Part shown: positions 42,701-50,951 of the stretch, piece after piece
How the letters are laid out: each line of letters begins with the position of its first letter
How positions within the stretch are numbered: position 1 is the stretch's first letter
NCBI RefSeq assembly: GCF_014650815.1
Contig: NZ_BMVR01000007.1
Location: forward strand, 1-64,000
Reading direction: 5' to 3'
Source: Streptomyces flavofungini
GTDB lineage: Bacteria > Actinomycetota > Actinomycetes > Streptomycetales > Streptomycetaceae
DNA length: 64,000 nt
Position numbers and translations under genes: made by a program
Notes under the pieces: model-generated
Databases searched by the model: none
What the model was told of the DNA's origin: nothing
What the model saw: only the letters and a program-made list of their open reading frames with translations

Positions 42701-45700
42701 GTCGAGGCGCAGTCGGCGCGGGCCGCGCGCACCGAGCGCGAGGAGGTGCTGTGCGCCCTGTTCGCGGAGATCCTCGGCGTCGAGGGCATCGGCATCGACG
42801 ACGACTTCTTCGCGCTCGGCGGCCATTCGCTGCTCGCCACCCGCCTGGCCGCCCGTGTACGGACCCGCCTCGGCGCGGAACTCACCATCCGCGCCCTCTT
42901 CGAGCACCCCACCGTCGCCGGACTCGCCGCGCACCTGGACGCGCTCGGCCCGCACGGCGCCGCCGACACACCCGGCACCCCGGACGCCCGGCCCGTCCTG
43001 CGCGCGGCCGAGCGGCCCGACCCGCTCCCGCTGTCCTTCGCCCAGCGCCGCCTGTGGTTCCTGCACCGCCTCGAAGGCATGAGCCGCGCCTACAACGTCC
43101 CCTGGACCCTGCGCCTCACCGGCGACCTGGACGTCCCCGCGCTGCGCGCCGCCGTCGCCGACCTCGTCGCCCGCCACGAGTCCCTGCGCACCGTCTTCCC
43201 CGAACACGACGGCGAGCCCCGCCAGCACATCCTGCCGCCGGAGCACGCCCGGCCGCCGCTGGTGGTGACCCGCACGACCGAGGCGGAGCTGCAGGGTGCC
43301 CTCACCACGGCGAGTGGTCACAGCTTCGACCTGGCCGCCGACATACCCGTACGCACCCAGCTCTTCCAGGTCGGCGCCACCGAGCACGTCCTGCTGCTCC
43401 TGGTGCACCACATCGCCTGCGACGGCTGGTCGTTCGCGCCGCTGACGGAGGATCTGATGGCGGCGTACGAGACGCGCCGGGCGGAGGCGGCGGGGAGCCA
43501 CCGCGTACCGCACGACGGCTGGGCGTCCGCTGCCGAAGCCCTCGCGCCCGCTCCCGCCGTCCAGTACGCCGACTACGGCCTCTGGCAGCGCGAACTCCTC
43601 GGCGACCCCGACGACCCGGCCAGCCCCCTGGCCCACCAACTCGCCTACTGGCGGCGCCAACTCGCCGACCTGCCCGAGCAGGTGGACCTGCCCTTCGCCC
43701 GCCCGCGCCCCGCCGAACCGAGCTACGGCGGCGAGACGCTCTCCGTGGCCTGGGACGCCGAGCTGCACCGGCGGCTCTCCGCGCTCGCCCAGGAGACCGG
43801 GACCAGCCTGTTCATGGTGTTGCAGGCCGGGCTCGCGGCGCTGCTCACCCGGCTCGGCGCCGGATCCGACATCCCCGTCGGCTCACCGATCGCGGGCCGC
43901 ACCGACCAGGGCCTAGACCGCTCCGTCGGCTTCTTCGTCAACACCCTCGTCATCCGCAACGACACCTCCGGCAACCCCGCCTTCCGCGACCTGCTCGACC
44001 GGGTCCGGGACGTGTCCCTGAGCGCGTACGAGCACCAGGACGTGCCCTTCGAGTACCTGGTCGACGACCTCAACCCGCCCCGCGCCATCGGCAGGCACCC
44101 GCTCTTCCAGGTCTCCCTCGTCGTGCAGAACGCCCCCGCGCCGCGCCTCGACGTGCCCGGCCTGGAGATCGCCACCGACCTCCTGCACCCGGGTTCGGCC
44201 CGCTTCGACCTCCTGCTCAACATCGAGGAACGCTTCACCGACGACGGCAGGCCCGCGGGCCTGACCGGGTTCTTCGAGTACAACACTGACCTGTTCGACC
44301 CCGACAGCGTGGACGCCGTGGCGACCCGACTCGCCCGGCTCCTCAACGCGGCGGCCGACGAACCACACGTACCCATCGGCCACCTCGACGTGCTGACCGC
44401 CAAGGAACGGCGGCTGCTCCTGGAGGAGTGGAACGACACCGAGCGCCCCGTTCCGCCGCTCACCGTGCCGGACCTCTTCGAGCGGCAGGTGACGCGCACC
44501 CCGGACGCCCCGGCCGTCGTCTGCGGCGAACTGCGCCTGACGTACGCTGAGTTGAACGTGCGGGCGAACCGGCTCGCGCACCGGCTCATCGCCGAGGGCA
44601 CCGGCCCCGAGCACGTCGTGGCCCTGGCCCTGCCCCGCTCCGCCGACCTGATCGTCGCCCTCGTCGCCGTCCTGAAGACCGGCGCCGCCTATCTGCCGGT
44701 CGACCCGCGCCACCCCGCCGACCGCATCGCGTTCATGCTGGGGGACGCCGCGCCCGCCTGCTTGGTCACGTCGCACGACGCCGGCTGCGACCTTCCCGAG
44801 GGCGTGCCGCGCGTGTACCTGGACGCGGACCTCGACGCTCCCGCCACCGACCCGCGCGACAGCGACCGGCTCAGCCCCCTGACCCCGGCCAACGGCGCGT
44901 ACGTCCTCTACACCTCCGGTTCCACCGGCCGTCCCAAGGGTGTCCTCGTCCCGCACGCCAACGTCGTGGACCTCGTGCTCTGGGGCCAGGAGGCCCTGGG
45001 CAGCGCGCACCTCGCCCACGCCCTGGCCGCCACCCCGCTGACCTTCGACGTCTCCGTCTTCGAGATCTTCGGACCGCTGCTCTCCGGCGGTGTCATCGAG
45101 GTCGTCGCCGACGTCCTGACCCTCGGCGAGCACGCGGGCGGGCGGTGGCGGGGCACCCTCATCTGTGCCGTGCCCTCGGCCCTCGAAGAGCTGGTGCGCC
45201 ACCACGACGTGGACCTCGGCGCGGACGTCGTCGCCCTCGGCGGCGAGGCGCTGCCCGCGCACACCCTGGCGGAGATCCGGGCCGCCGTGCCGGGCGCGCG
45301 CATCGTCAACGTCTACGGCCCGACCGAGGCCACCGTCTACACCACCGCGTGGTTCTCGGACGCAGACCCCCCAGGCCCCTCAGACGCCATGGGCCCCTCA
45401 GACCTCGCCGACCCCGCCGCCGCGGAGCCGGAGGCGCCGCCCATCGGCCGCCCCGTCCGCAACACCCGCACCTACGTCCTCGACGAGCACTTCCAGCTCG
45501 TCCCGACGGGCGTGACGGGGGAGTTGTACGTCGCCGGGGCCGGGCTCGCCCGCGGCTATCTGCACCGGCCCGGACTCACCGCCGAACGGTTCGTGCCCGA
45601 CCCCTTCGGCGCGCCGGGGGAGCGGATGTACCGCACCGGCGACCTGGCCCGGCGGCGCGCCGACGGGAACCTGGAGTACCTGGGGCGCGCCGACCACCAG

Positions 45701-46315
45701 GTCAAGATCCGGGGCTTCCGGATCGAGCCGGGCGAGGTGGAGTCCGCCCTGGTGGCCCACCCGGGCATCGCGCAGGCCGCGGTCGTCGTGCGCGAGGACC
45801 GGCCCGGCGACCGGCGCCTCGTCGCGTACTGCGTACCGGTCGCGGGCGGGCAACACGCCCTGGACGGCGTCGAGGTGCGGGACCAACTGGCGCGGACGCT
45901 GCCCGCGTACATGGTGCCGTCCGTCGTCGTCGCGTTGGAGCGGTTGCCGCTGAGCCCCAACGGCAAGCTCGAACGGCGTGCCCTGCCCGTCCCGGACGAG
46001 GCGGCCGGGCGGCCGATGGGCCGGGGGCCGCGCACCGCGACCGAGTCGGCGCTGTGCGCGCTGTTCGCCGACGCCCTCGGCGTACCGGACGTCGGACTCG
46101 ACGACAGCTTCTTCGACCTCGGCGGGCACTCCCTGCTCGCCGTGAAGCTCGTGTCCCGCATCCGCGCCGCGCTGGACACGCCGCTCGGGATCCGCGCGGT
46201 CTTCGAGGCACCCACCGTCGCCGCGCTCGCCCTTCGGGTGCGCGAGCGGGGCCAGGGCCGGGCACAGCACCAGGGAGCGGACCGGGCACACGACCACGGA
46301 CAAGAAGGGAAGTGA
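39755..46315 (+). CDS. Dimodular NRPS, A-NMT-T-C-A-T, no thioesterase
   Basis: A 2186-residue synthetase. Domain order: A1 (about 45-980, YTSGSTGRPKG) with an N-methyltransferase inserted at about 520-780 (VLEIGVGTGLLLSRLAP), carrier T1 (LGGHSLLATR, about 1023), condensation (about 1085-1540, VHHIACDGWS), A2 (about 1570-2080), carrier T2 (LGGHSLLAVK, about 2121). By eye the A1 pocket reads D-V-W-S-V-A-M-V-H-K, nearest to Thr/Ser-type codes, and A2 reads D-V-F-C-A-G-V-V-Y-K, which I cannot assign. There is no starting C domain and no TE; the stand-alone C protein and the downstream E1 pair may fill these roles. ATG follows AAGGGG. Confidence 0.93.
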   Translation: MAITGSDSAYTGTNRALTGSDRARTAPRRPGPPPGTPADPTPGPTAALTDLFEAQVIRHPDRIALTLGGEHLDYAALNARANRLAHALLARGAGPERLVALALPRSVDAVVAILAVLKSGAGYLPLDLDHPPERVDRTLADARPVLLLSQDPMDVRAEIPRLVLSARGTAEELAVRPDTDPTDSDRLAPVTPATTAYVIYTSGSTGRPKGVVVSHDNVVRLFTETAHAFRFDEHDVWSLFHSYAFDVSVWEIWGALLHGGRLVVVPYETSRAPERFRALLAAERVTVLSQTPSAFYPLMEADRDGAAHGGELALRLVVFAGEALDFGKLAPWYARHRDDAPVLVNMYGITETTVHTTLTRLTAADAAPTAPSRVGVGIRDLSLYVLDEALQPCAPGVAGELYVAGPGVTRGYLGRPGLTAGRFLADPFGPPGGRMYRSGDVVRRDERGVLEFVGRADQQIKIRGFRIEPGEIEAALSAHPAARQAAVVAREDRPGDRRLVAYVVPEFRQEPDAATADGAAARQVGDWEKVFDAQYAGAGSGNGVPRAAFGENFASWFDSYTDRRPIAPDHMREWRDTTVRRIRELRPRRVLEIGVGTGLLLSRLAPECAEYVGTDVSARAVDDLTREIAARPRLSDRVRLRHQAAHDTTGLPAGHFDAVVINSVLQYFPSAGYLLDVLAKALERTAPGGAVFVGDVRDLRALRSFGTAVQLRRAAPDAERATVRHAVERALVREEELLLAPDFFHAFAAREDAVGAVDIQVRRGTRHNEMTRYRYDVVLHKAPVATAPGGGTRLGFGDDVPDTGALGAYLARHTPERLRVLGVPNRRTAQETAAARAFDNGAAVADAHRLLAREPHGVEPEELRLLGERLGYRVAVTPAASAVDTVDAVFVRCAEESGGGAGDAGDGPIVAAYEPDGTPGDPLAYATSPVAARRGGQLTAALREHLRERLPDYMMPSAVVLLERLPLTVNGKLDRAALPAPVVEAQSARAARTEREEVLCALFAEILGVEGIGIDDDFFALGGHSLLATRLAARVRTRLGAELTIRALFEHPTVAGLAAHLDALGPHGAADTPGTPDARPVLRAAERPDPLPLSFAQRRLWFLHRLEGMSRAYNVPWTLRLTGDLDVPALRAAVADLVARHESLRTVFPEHDGEPRQHILPPEHARPPLVVTRTTEAELQGALTTASGHSFDLAADIPVRTQLFQVGATEHVLLLLVHHIACDGWSFAPLTEDLMAAYETRRAEAAGSHRVPHDGWASAAEALAPAPAVQYADYGLWQRELLGDPDDPASPLAHQLAYWRRQLADLPEQVDLPFARPRPAEPSYGGETLSVAWDAELHRRLSALAQETGTSLFMVLQAGLAALLTRLGAGSDIPVGSPIAGRTDQGLDRSVGFFVNTLVIRNDTSGNPAFRDLLDRVRDVSLSAYEHQDVPFEYLVDDLNPPRAIGRHPLFQVSLVVQNAPAPRLDVPGLEIATDLLHPGSARFDLLLNIEERFTDDGRPAGLTGFFEYNTDLFDPDSVDAVATRLARLLNAAADEPHVPIGHLDVLTAKERRLLLEEWNDTERPVPPLTVPDLFERQVTRTPDAPAVVCGELRLTYAELNVRANRLAHRLIAEGTGPEHVVALALPRSADLIVALVAVLKTGAAYLPVDPRHPADRIAFMLGDAAPACLVTSHDAGCDLPEGVPRVYLDADLDAPATDPRDSDRLSPLTPANGAYVLYTSGSTGRPKGVLVPHANVVDLVLWGQEALGSAHLAHALAATPLTFDVSVFEIFGPLLSGGVIEVVADVLTLGEHAGGRWRGTLICAVPSALEELVRHHDVDLGADVVALGGEALPAHTLAEIRAAVPGARIVNVYGPTEATVYTTAWFSDADPPGPSDAMGPSDLADPAAAEPEAPPIGRPVRNTRTYVLDEHFQLVPTGVTGELYVAGAGLARGYLHRPGLTAERFVPDPFGAPGERMYRTGDLARRRADGNLEYLGRADHQVKIRGFRIEPGEVESALVAHPGIAQAAVVVREDRPGDRRLVAYCVPVAGGQHALDGVEVRDQLARTLPAYMVPSVVVALERLPLSPNGKLERRALPVPDEAAGRPMGRGPRTATESALCALFADALGVPDVGLDDSFFDLGGHSLLAVKLVSRIRAALDTPLGIRAVFEAPTVAALALRVRERGQGRAQHQGADRAHDHGQEGK

Positions 46316-47331
46316 GTGAGAGCATGCTGAATCCCTCTGCGGACACCGGTGGGCCGGGTCCGGACGCGGTGGCGCTCTACCGGACCATGCGACTGATCCG
46401 CCGCTTTGAGGAGCGCTGCATCGAGCTGGTGAAGGCGGGCGAGATCGTCGGCGGCATCCACCCCTCCATCGGGCAGGAGGCCGTGGCCGCCGGGGTGTGC
46501 GCGGTGCTGCGCCCCGACGACATCATCACCAGCACCCACCGGGGCCACGGCCACGTCCTGGCCAAGGGCGCCGACCTGAACCGGATGACGGCCGAACTGA
46601 TGGGCCGTACGACCGGGTTGAACAAGGGCCGCGGCGGCTCGATGCACGCCGCCGACGTCGGCCTCGGCATCCTCGGCGCGAACGGCATCGTCGGCGCCGG
46701 TGCCCCGATCGCGACCGGCGCGGCGTGGGCGGCGGCGCGCGCGGGCGCCGACCGGGTCGCCGTGAGCTTCTTCGGCGACGGCGCGGTCAGCCAGGGCGTC
46801 GTCCTGGAGTCCCTCAACCTGGCGTCGCTGTGGCGGCTCCCGGTGCTCTTCGTGTGCGAGAACAACGGGTACTCCTCGACGGCCACGGTGGCGGACATGG
46901 TCGCGGGCACGATCGTGGGGCGCGCCGCCGCCTTCGGCATCCCCGCCGCGACGGTCGACGGCATGGACGCCGAGGCCGTGGCCGCCGCCACCCGGGAGCA
47001 CACCGAGCGGGCCAGGACGGGCGGCGGACCGGCGTTCCTGGAGTGCCGCACCTACCGTTTCGACGCCCACCACACCTGGGAGCACCGGTCGTTCGTGCGC
47101 TACCGCACCCCGGAAGAGGTGGACGAGGGGCGCCGCCGCGACCCGGTGCGGATCCAGGGCGACCGGATCCCCGAGGGCGAGCGGGCCCGCGTCGACGACG
47201 AGGTGGAGGCCGCCCTCGAAGCGGCCGTGCGGTTCGCGCTCGACAGCCCGAAACCCGACCCGGCCGACGCCCTCGACTTCCTGTACGCGACCGGCCTGCG
47301 GCCCCGGGCGGGGGTGACCACCCGTGCCTAA
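46312..47331 (+). CDS. Thiamine-diphosphate E1 alpha subunit (PDH/acetoin dehydrogenase-like)
   Basis: A 339-residue 2-oxoacid dehydrogenase E1 alpha homologue. THRGHGHVLAKGADL and the thiamine motif GDGAVSQGVVLES ending in CENN are intact. GTG at 46312 overlaps the NRPS stop (GTGA); ATG at 46324 is an alternative. With the beta subunit it would decarboxylate a 2-oxoacid and transfer the resulting carbanion. No E2 or E3 gene follows, so acyl-lipoyl transfer is unlikely; carboligation, as proposed for two-carbon sugar branches by AviB1/AviB2, is an alternative use. Confidence 0.92.
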   Translation: MSESMLNPSADTGGPGPDAVALYRTMRLIRRFEERCIELVKAGEIVGGIHPSIGQEAVAAGVCAVLRPDDIITSTHRGHGHVLAKGADLNRMTAELMGRTTGLNKGRGGSMHAADVGLGILGANGIVGAGAPIATGAAWAAARAGADRVAVSFFGDGAVSQGVVLESLNLASLWRLPVLFVCENNGYSSTATVADMVAGTIVGRAAAFGIPAATVDGMDAEAVAAATREHTERARTGGGPAFLECRTYRFDAHHTWEHRSFVRYRTPEEVDEGRRRDPVRIQGDRIPEGERARVDDEVEAALEAAVRFALDSPKPDPADALDFLYATGLRPRAGVTTRA

Positions 47332-48304
47332 GCTCGGCTATCTCACCGCGCTCACCCGGGCCCTCGGCGACGAACTGGAGCGGGACCCGGACGTCTGCGT
47401 GTTCGGCGAGGACATCCGCGTGGGCGTCGCCAACGTCACCAAGGGGCTCGTGCAGCGCTTCGGCCCGGAGCGAATCGTCGACACCCCGCTGTCGGAGCAG
47501 GCGTTCACCAGCTTCGCCACCGGCGCCGCCCTGTCCGGGCACCGCCCCGTCATCGAGTTCCAGATCCCCTCGCTGATGTTCCTGGTCTTCGAGCAGATCG
47601 CCAACCAGGCGCACAAGTTCTCGCTCATGACGGGCGGCCAGGCGAAGGTGCCGGTCACCTATCTGGTGCCCGGGTCCGGCTCCCGGACCGGCTGGGCGGG
47701 GCAGCACTCCGACCAGCCGTACAGCCTCTTCGCGCACGTCGGCCTGAAGACCGTGGTGCCGTCGAGCCCGGCGGACGCCTACGGGCTGCTGGTGTCGGCC
47801 ATCCGTGACGACGACCCGGTGGTGGTGCTCACCCCGGCGGCGTCGTCGCTGAGTTTCGAGAGCGTCGACCTCGCCCAGCTCGCCCCGCTGCCGCTCGGTG
47901 TCGGCCGGGTGGCGCGCGCGGGCACGGACGTCACGGTGGTGGCGGTCGGGCACTTCGTGGGTCAGGCCCTGGAGGTGGCCGAGGAGGTGGCCGACGAGGT
48001 GTCGGTGGAGGTCTTCGACCCGCGCACGGTGTACCCGTTCGACTGGCAGGGCCTGGCCGCGTCGGTGAACCGCACCGGGCGGCTCGTCGTGATCGACGAC
48101 TCCAACCGCTTCTGCGGCCTGGGCGCCGAGATCGTCGCCGCGGCCGCCGAGGAGATGCGCCTGGTCGCGCCGCCGCGCCGGATCACGCGGCCCGACGGTG
48201 CCGTGCTGCCGTTCGCCCTGGAGCTCGACCGCGCGGCTCAGCCGCACCGCGACCAGTTGGTGACGGCGATCCAGCAGGTGTGCAAGGAAGGGGAGTCCCG
48301 GTAG
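47324..48304 (+). CDS. Thiamine-diphosphate E1 beta subunit
   Basis: A 326-residue partner of the alpha subunit. It contains the glutamate that activates thiamine diphosphate in FGEDIRVG, the RIVDTPLSEQAFTSFATGAALSG segment, and a C-terminal transketolase-like domain (VEVFDPRTVYPFDWQGLAASV). The GTG start overlaps the alpha gene by 8 bases. It is the last gene of locus 2 on this strand; only a 64-base gap separates it from the convergent MBL gene. Confidence 0.92.
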   Translation: MPKLGYLTALTRALGDELERDPDVCVFGEDIRVGVANVTKGLVQRFGPERIVDTPLSEQAFTSFATGAALSGHRPVIEFQIPSLMFLVFEQIANQAHKFSLMTGGQAKVPVTYLVPGSGSRTGWAGQHSDQPYSLFAHVGLKTVVPSSPADAYGLLVSAIRDDDPVVVLTPAASSLSFESVDLAQLAPLPLGVGRVARAGTDVTVVAVGHFVGQALEVAEEVADEVSVEVFDPRTVYPFDWQGLAASVNRTGRLVVIDDSNRFCGLGAEIVAAAAEEMRLVAPPRRITRPDGAVLPFALELDRAAQPHRDQLVTAIQQVCKEGESR

Positions 48305-48368
48305 CCGCGGCGGTCCCCGGAGGTCGGCCGGGAGGGCGTGGCACGGCTTGACGCGGCGGAGTCTCCGG

Positions 48369-49151
48369 TCAGGTGGCCAGGTCCAGCCAGTCCCCGACGG
48401 CCAGCACGCGGGCGCGCCGTCCGGCGTGCGTGCGGAACTCCTTCTCCGGGTCGGGGACCTCGACGTAGCCCGCGATCTTGTCCGGCTGCTCCGTCGCGTA
48501 GTGCATCGGCACGGCGTGGCGGGCGTCGAGGATCTCCGCGGCCGCGGCGGCCTGCCGCGGGTCGAGGGCGGCGGGCAGCGGGCTCGGCGGCTGCAGGTGC
48601 GGCGCGTCCACCACCGCGCCGTTGGCGGGCAGGAACACCGCGTCGAACGGGCTGAACCGGCGCGCGACGAGCCACCAGTAGCCGTGGAACATCGTGTCGC
48701 CGCCGTGGAAGACCCGCTGTCCGTCGGCCTCCACCACCCAGTTGAGCTGCGGGTCGCCGAGACCGTCGACGGCGGGGACCGCGGTGACGTGGAACGGCCC
48801 GACGTCGTGGGCGGACCAGGCGTCCACGACCTCGGCGGCCAGCCGGTGCCGGGCCAGGTCGCGCTCGGCCGGCAGCGTTGTCACGTTGTCCACGTCGTCG
48901 CCGTGACCGGGCGCCGGTCGCAGCACCGGCGCCCCCGGCGGCAGCGCGTCGGCGAGCGCGGAGGCGTCGGTGTGGTCCCGGTGCAGGTGGGTGACCAGCG
49001 CGGCGGTGACCTGCCCGCTCGGCAGCACCAGGCCCTCGCCGGGCTTCCATCCCGTGAACAGCGGCGAGAGGTCCCGCACGTAGTCGATCACCAGCCGTTC
49101 GCCGCCCGCTTCGATCTCAAGGCCGGCCCAGCCCAGTCGTCGTACCCGCAT
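48369..49151 (-). CDS. MBL-fold metallohydrolase (UlaG-like)
   Basis: A 260-residue metallo-beta-lactamase-fold protein. The metal motif is THLHRDHTDASAL, with further ligands in FHGGDTMFHGYWW and AVPMHYAT. The group includes lactonases and phosphodiesterases; the substrate is unknown. It is divergent from a TetR gene over a 20-bp inverted repeat and is very likely repressed by it. A minus-strand promoter (TTGATT, 18 bases, TAACGT) lies inside that repeat region. Confidence 0.9.
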   Translation of the reverse strand: MRVRRLGWAGLEIEAGGERLVIDYVRDLSPLFTGWKPGEGLVLPSGQVTAALVTHLHRDHTDASALADALPPGAPVLRPAPGHGDDVDNVTTLPAERDLARHRLAAEVVDAWSAHDVGPFHVTAVPAVDGLGDPQLNWVVEADGQRVFHGGDTMFHGYWWLVARRFSPFDAVFLPANGAVVDAPHLQPPSPLPAALDPRQAAAAAEILDARHAVPMHYATEQPDKIAGYVEVPDPEKEFRTHAGRRARVLAVGDWLDLAT

Positions 49152-49185
49152 CCCGCACTCCTTCGTCGGTGGTTGCCGGGGACGT

Positions 49186-49231
49186 TAGCGTACGGGCGTT
49201 CGCTAAATCAATAGCGAACGCCCGTACGCTA
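49186..49231. promoter_or_regulatory. Perfect 20-bp inverted-repeat operator
   Basis: The arm TAGCGTACGGGCGTTCGCTA (49186-49205) and its exact complement (49212-49231) flank the 6-base spacer AATCAA. Each arm is itself a near-palindrome, so two repressor dimers could bind. The spacer supplies the -35 (TTGATT) of the MBL gene on the minus strand. TATCCT at 49230-49235 is a possible -10 for the TetR gene, only 7 bases before its ATG, which would make a leaderless mRNA. Confidence 0.75.
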
Positions 49232-49241
49232 TCCTCGTCGC

Positions 49242-49844
49242 ATGTCACCACGACGCTCAGCGGCCGAAGCGCAGGCCACCCGGGGCCGGATCCTCGGCCG
49301 TGCCGCCGAGATCGCCTCCGAGGAAGGCTTGGACGGGATCACCATCGGGCGGCTCGCCGAGGAGCTGGAGATGAGTAAGTCCGGGGTGCACAAGCACTTC
49401 GGCACCAAGGAGACGCTGCAGATCTCCACGCTGGACAAGGCGTTCGTGGACTTCTGGCACCGGGTGGTCGAACCCGCCCTCGCCGAGCCGCCGGGGCTGC
49501 GGCGGCTGCGCGCGGTGTGCGCCAACTCCGTGGGCTACCTGGAGGCGCCGCTGCTGCCCGGCGGCTGCCTGATGACGGCGGCGCTGTCCGAGTACGACGG
49601 CCGCCCCGGCCGGGTCCGGGACGCGGTGGCCGAGGTGTGGTCGCGCTGGCGGGAACAGCTGCGGGCGGACCTGGGCGCGGCGGTGGAGAACGGCGAGCTG
49701 CCCGCCGGGTTCGACGTCGACCAGGCGCTGTTCGAGATCGTCGCCGCCGGTCTCGCGCTGAACGCGGCCATGCAGCTCCAGCACGACCGGGCGGCCGTCG
49801 GCCGGGCCCGCCGCGCCATCGACCGGGCCCTGGACCAGTCCTGA
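49242..49844 (+). CDS. TetR/AcrR-family repressor
   Basis: A 200-residue regulator with N-terminal helix-turn-helix (RGRILGRAAEIASEEGLDGITIGRLAEELEMSKSGVHKHFGTKETLQ) and a TetR_C_6-like ligand domain (FVDFWHRVVEPALAEPPGLRRLRAVCANSVGYLE). It probably represses itself and the divergent MBL hydrolase gene through the 49186-49231 repeat. The inducer is unknown. Confidence 0.92.
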   Translation: MSPRRSAAEAQATRGRILGRAAEIASEEGLDGITIGRLAEELEMSKSGVHKHFGTKETLQISTLDKAFVDFWHRVVEPALAEPPGLRRLRAVCANSVGYLEAPLLPGGCLMTAALSEYDGRPGRVRDAVAEVWSRWREQLRADLGAAVENGELPAGFDVDQALFEIVAAGLALNAAMQLQHDRAAVGRARRAIDRALDQS

Positions 49845-49908
49845 CCGCACGCCGGACCGGGCGCCGGCCGAGCGAAATCGCTGAGTGCTCCGGGGACTTC
49901 GAAGGCCG

Positions 49909-50508
49909 CTAGCGGTCCGTGGCCGACGCCCGGCCCCCCGGTGCCCCGGCCCGCAGGCCGTCCATGACGAGGTCGAGGAGGCGACCGGCGCGCGGCTGCC
50001 ACTCCTGGTGCGGGTCGATCTGCCACAGCCCGGCGATGGCCAGCAGGAAGTCGTCGGCGGTCACGTCCGGGCGGATGGTGCCCGCCTCCTCGTTGGCGTC
50101 GAGCAGGAGCGTGATGGCCGACGTCAGCGGGCCGTGCGCCACGCTGATCAGCGTGCCGTGGCTGGTGGTCGCCACCCGCATCGCGTCGGCGAGGCCCACC
50201 TTGGTCATCGCGTACCGGGCGAGGTGGTCCATCCACTCGCGCAGCGCGCACTCCGGCGCCCGCGTCTCCAGGAGCTGGCAGGCGGCGTCGGCCACTTGCC
50301 GTACCTCGTTCCGGTAGACCTCCAGGACGAGGGCTTCGCGGCTCGGGAAATGGCGGTAGAACGTGCCCTGTCCGACGCCGGCCTTCTTGGCGATCGCGCT
50401 CAGCGGGGCGTCGCCGGACCGCGTCAGCTCCTCGAGCGCGACGGCCAGGATGCGCTCGCGGTTGCGCTGCGCGTCCGAGCGCAGGGGTGTCTCGCGCTTC
50501 TCCCGCAC
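49909..50508 (-). CDS. TetR/AcrR-family repressor of the molybdenum hydroxylase operon
   Basis: A 199-residue TetR protein. The helix-turn-helix is in RERILAVALEELTRSGDAPLSAIAKKAGVGQGTFYRHFPSREALV. The C-terminal domain is of the SbtR-like type (HLARYAMTKVGLADAMRVATTSHG). GTG follows GGAGGAC. It is divergent from the paoA-like operon, with two matching operators in between, and so probably controls both. Confidence 0.9.
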   Translation of the reverse strand: MREKRETPLRSDAQRNRERILAVALEELTRSGDAPLSAIAKKAGVGQGTFYRHFPSREALVLEVYRNEVRQVADAACQLLETRAPECALREWMDHLARYAMTKVGLADAMRVATTSHGTLISVAHGPLTSAITLLLDANEEAGTIRPDVTADDFLLAIAGLWQIDPHQEWQPRAGRLLDLVMDGLRAGAPGGRASATDR

Positions 50509-50612
50509 GCGTCGTCCTCCAGTCGGTCGGGGTGCGTGTCTCCTCGCCGGGCGAGGGGCGGTCTTTCCGGGCGGCCTTGCCGAGCGGTCGTGCCCAAAGA
50601 ACGCCCTTGCTA

Positions 50613-50662
50613 AGCGGACAGGTGTCCGCTAAATTTTCAGAGGTAACGGACAGTTGTCCGTT
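50613..50662. promoter_or_regulatory. Twin TetR operators
   Basis: Two matching palindromes, AGCGGACA-GG-TGTCCGCT (50613-50630) and AACGGACA-GT-TGTCCGTT (50645-50662), are spaced 32 bases centre to centre (about three helical turns). They lie 105 bases before the TetR start and 290 bases before the oxidoreductase operon. The 289 bases on the operon side hold no recognisable gene and form a long leader or contain its promoter. Confidence 0.75.
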
Positions 50663-50951
50663 TGAGTCCACTCCACCATAGCGTCAGGTGTGGCCGGATG
50701 CAGACCCCCGGTGACACCTGTCGACCGACAGCGCTCGGGGCCCGCACCAGGACGCCCGTCGTGATCCCCGAGGAGACGCCGCCGCAGGCGGTGTCGGCCC
50801 CGCCCTTCCGCCTGGCCACCTCCCCGCACGCACGTCATTTTCCGGACACCGCTCACCTCGCGTCACCTCCCGAAGATCCCCTTCCCGCGCCGCCCCAGCA
50901 CCACGGCGCCCGTCGCGCACCGCACCAGCAACCCGCGAAAGAAGGCCGACC

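Noticed and set aside
39704..43768. 1354-codon minus-strand frame opposite the NRPS
   Set aside because: Gly/Val/Asp-rich nonsense typical of shadows. The plus strand carries every NRPS core motif in order.
46312..48304. Housekeeping pyruvate dehydrogenase E1 genes
   Set aside because: They overlap the NRPS gene, lack E2/E3 and continue the operon, so a pathway role is more likely, though not proven.
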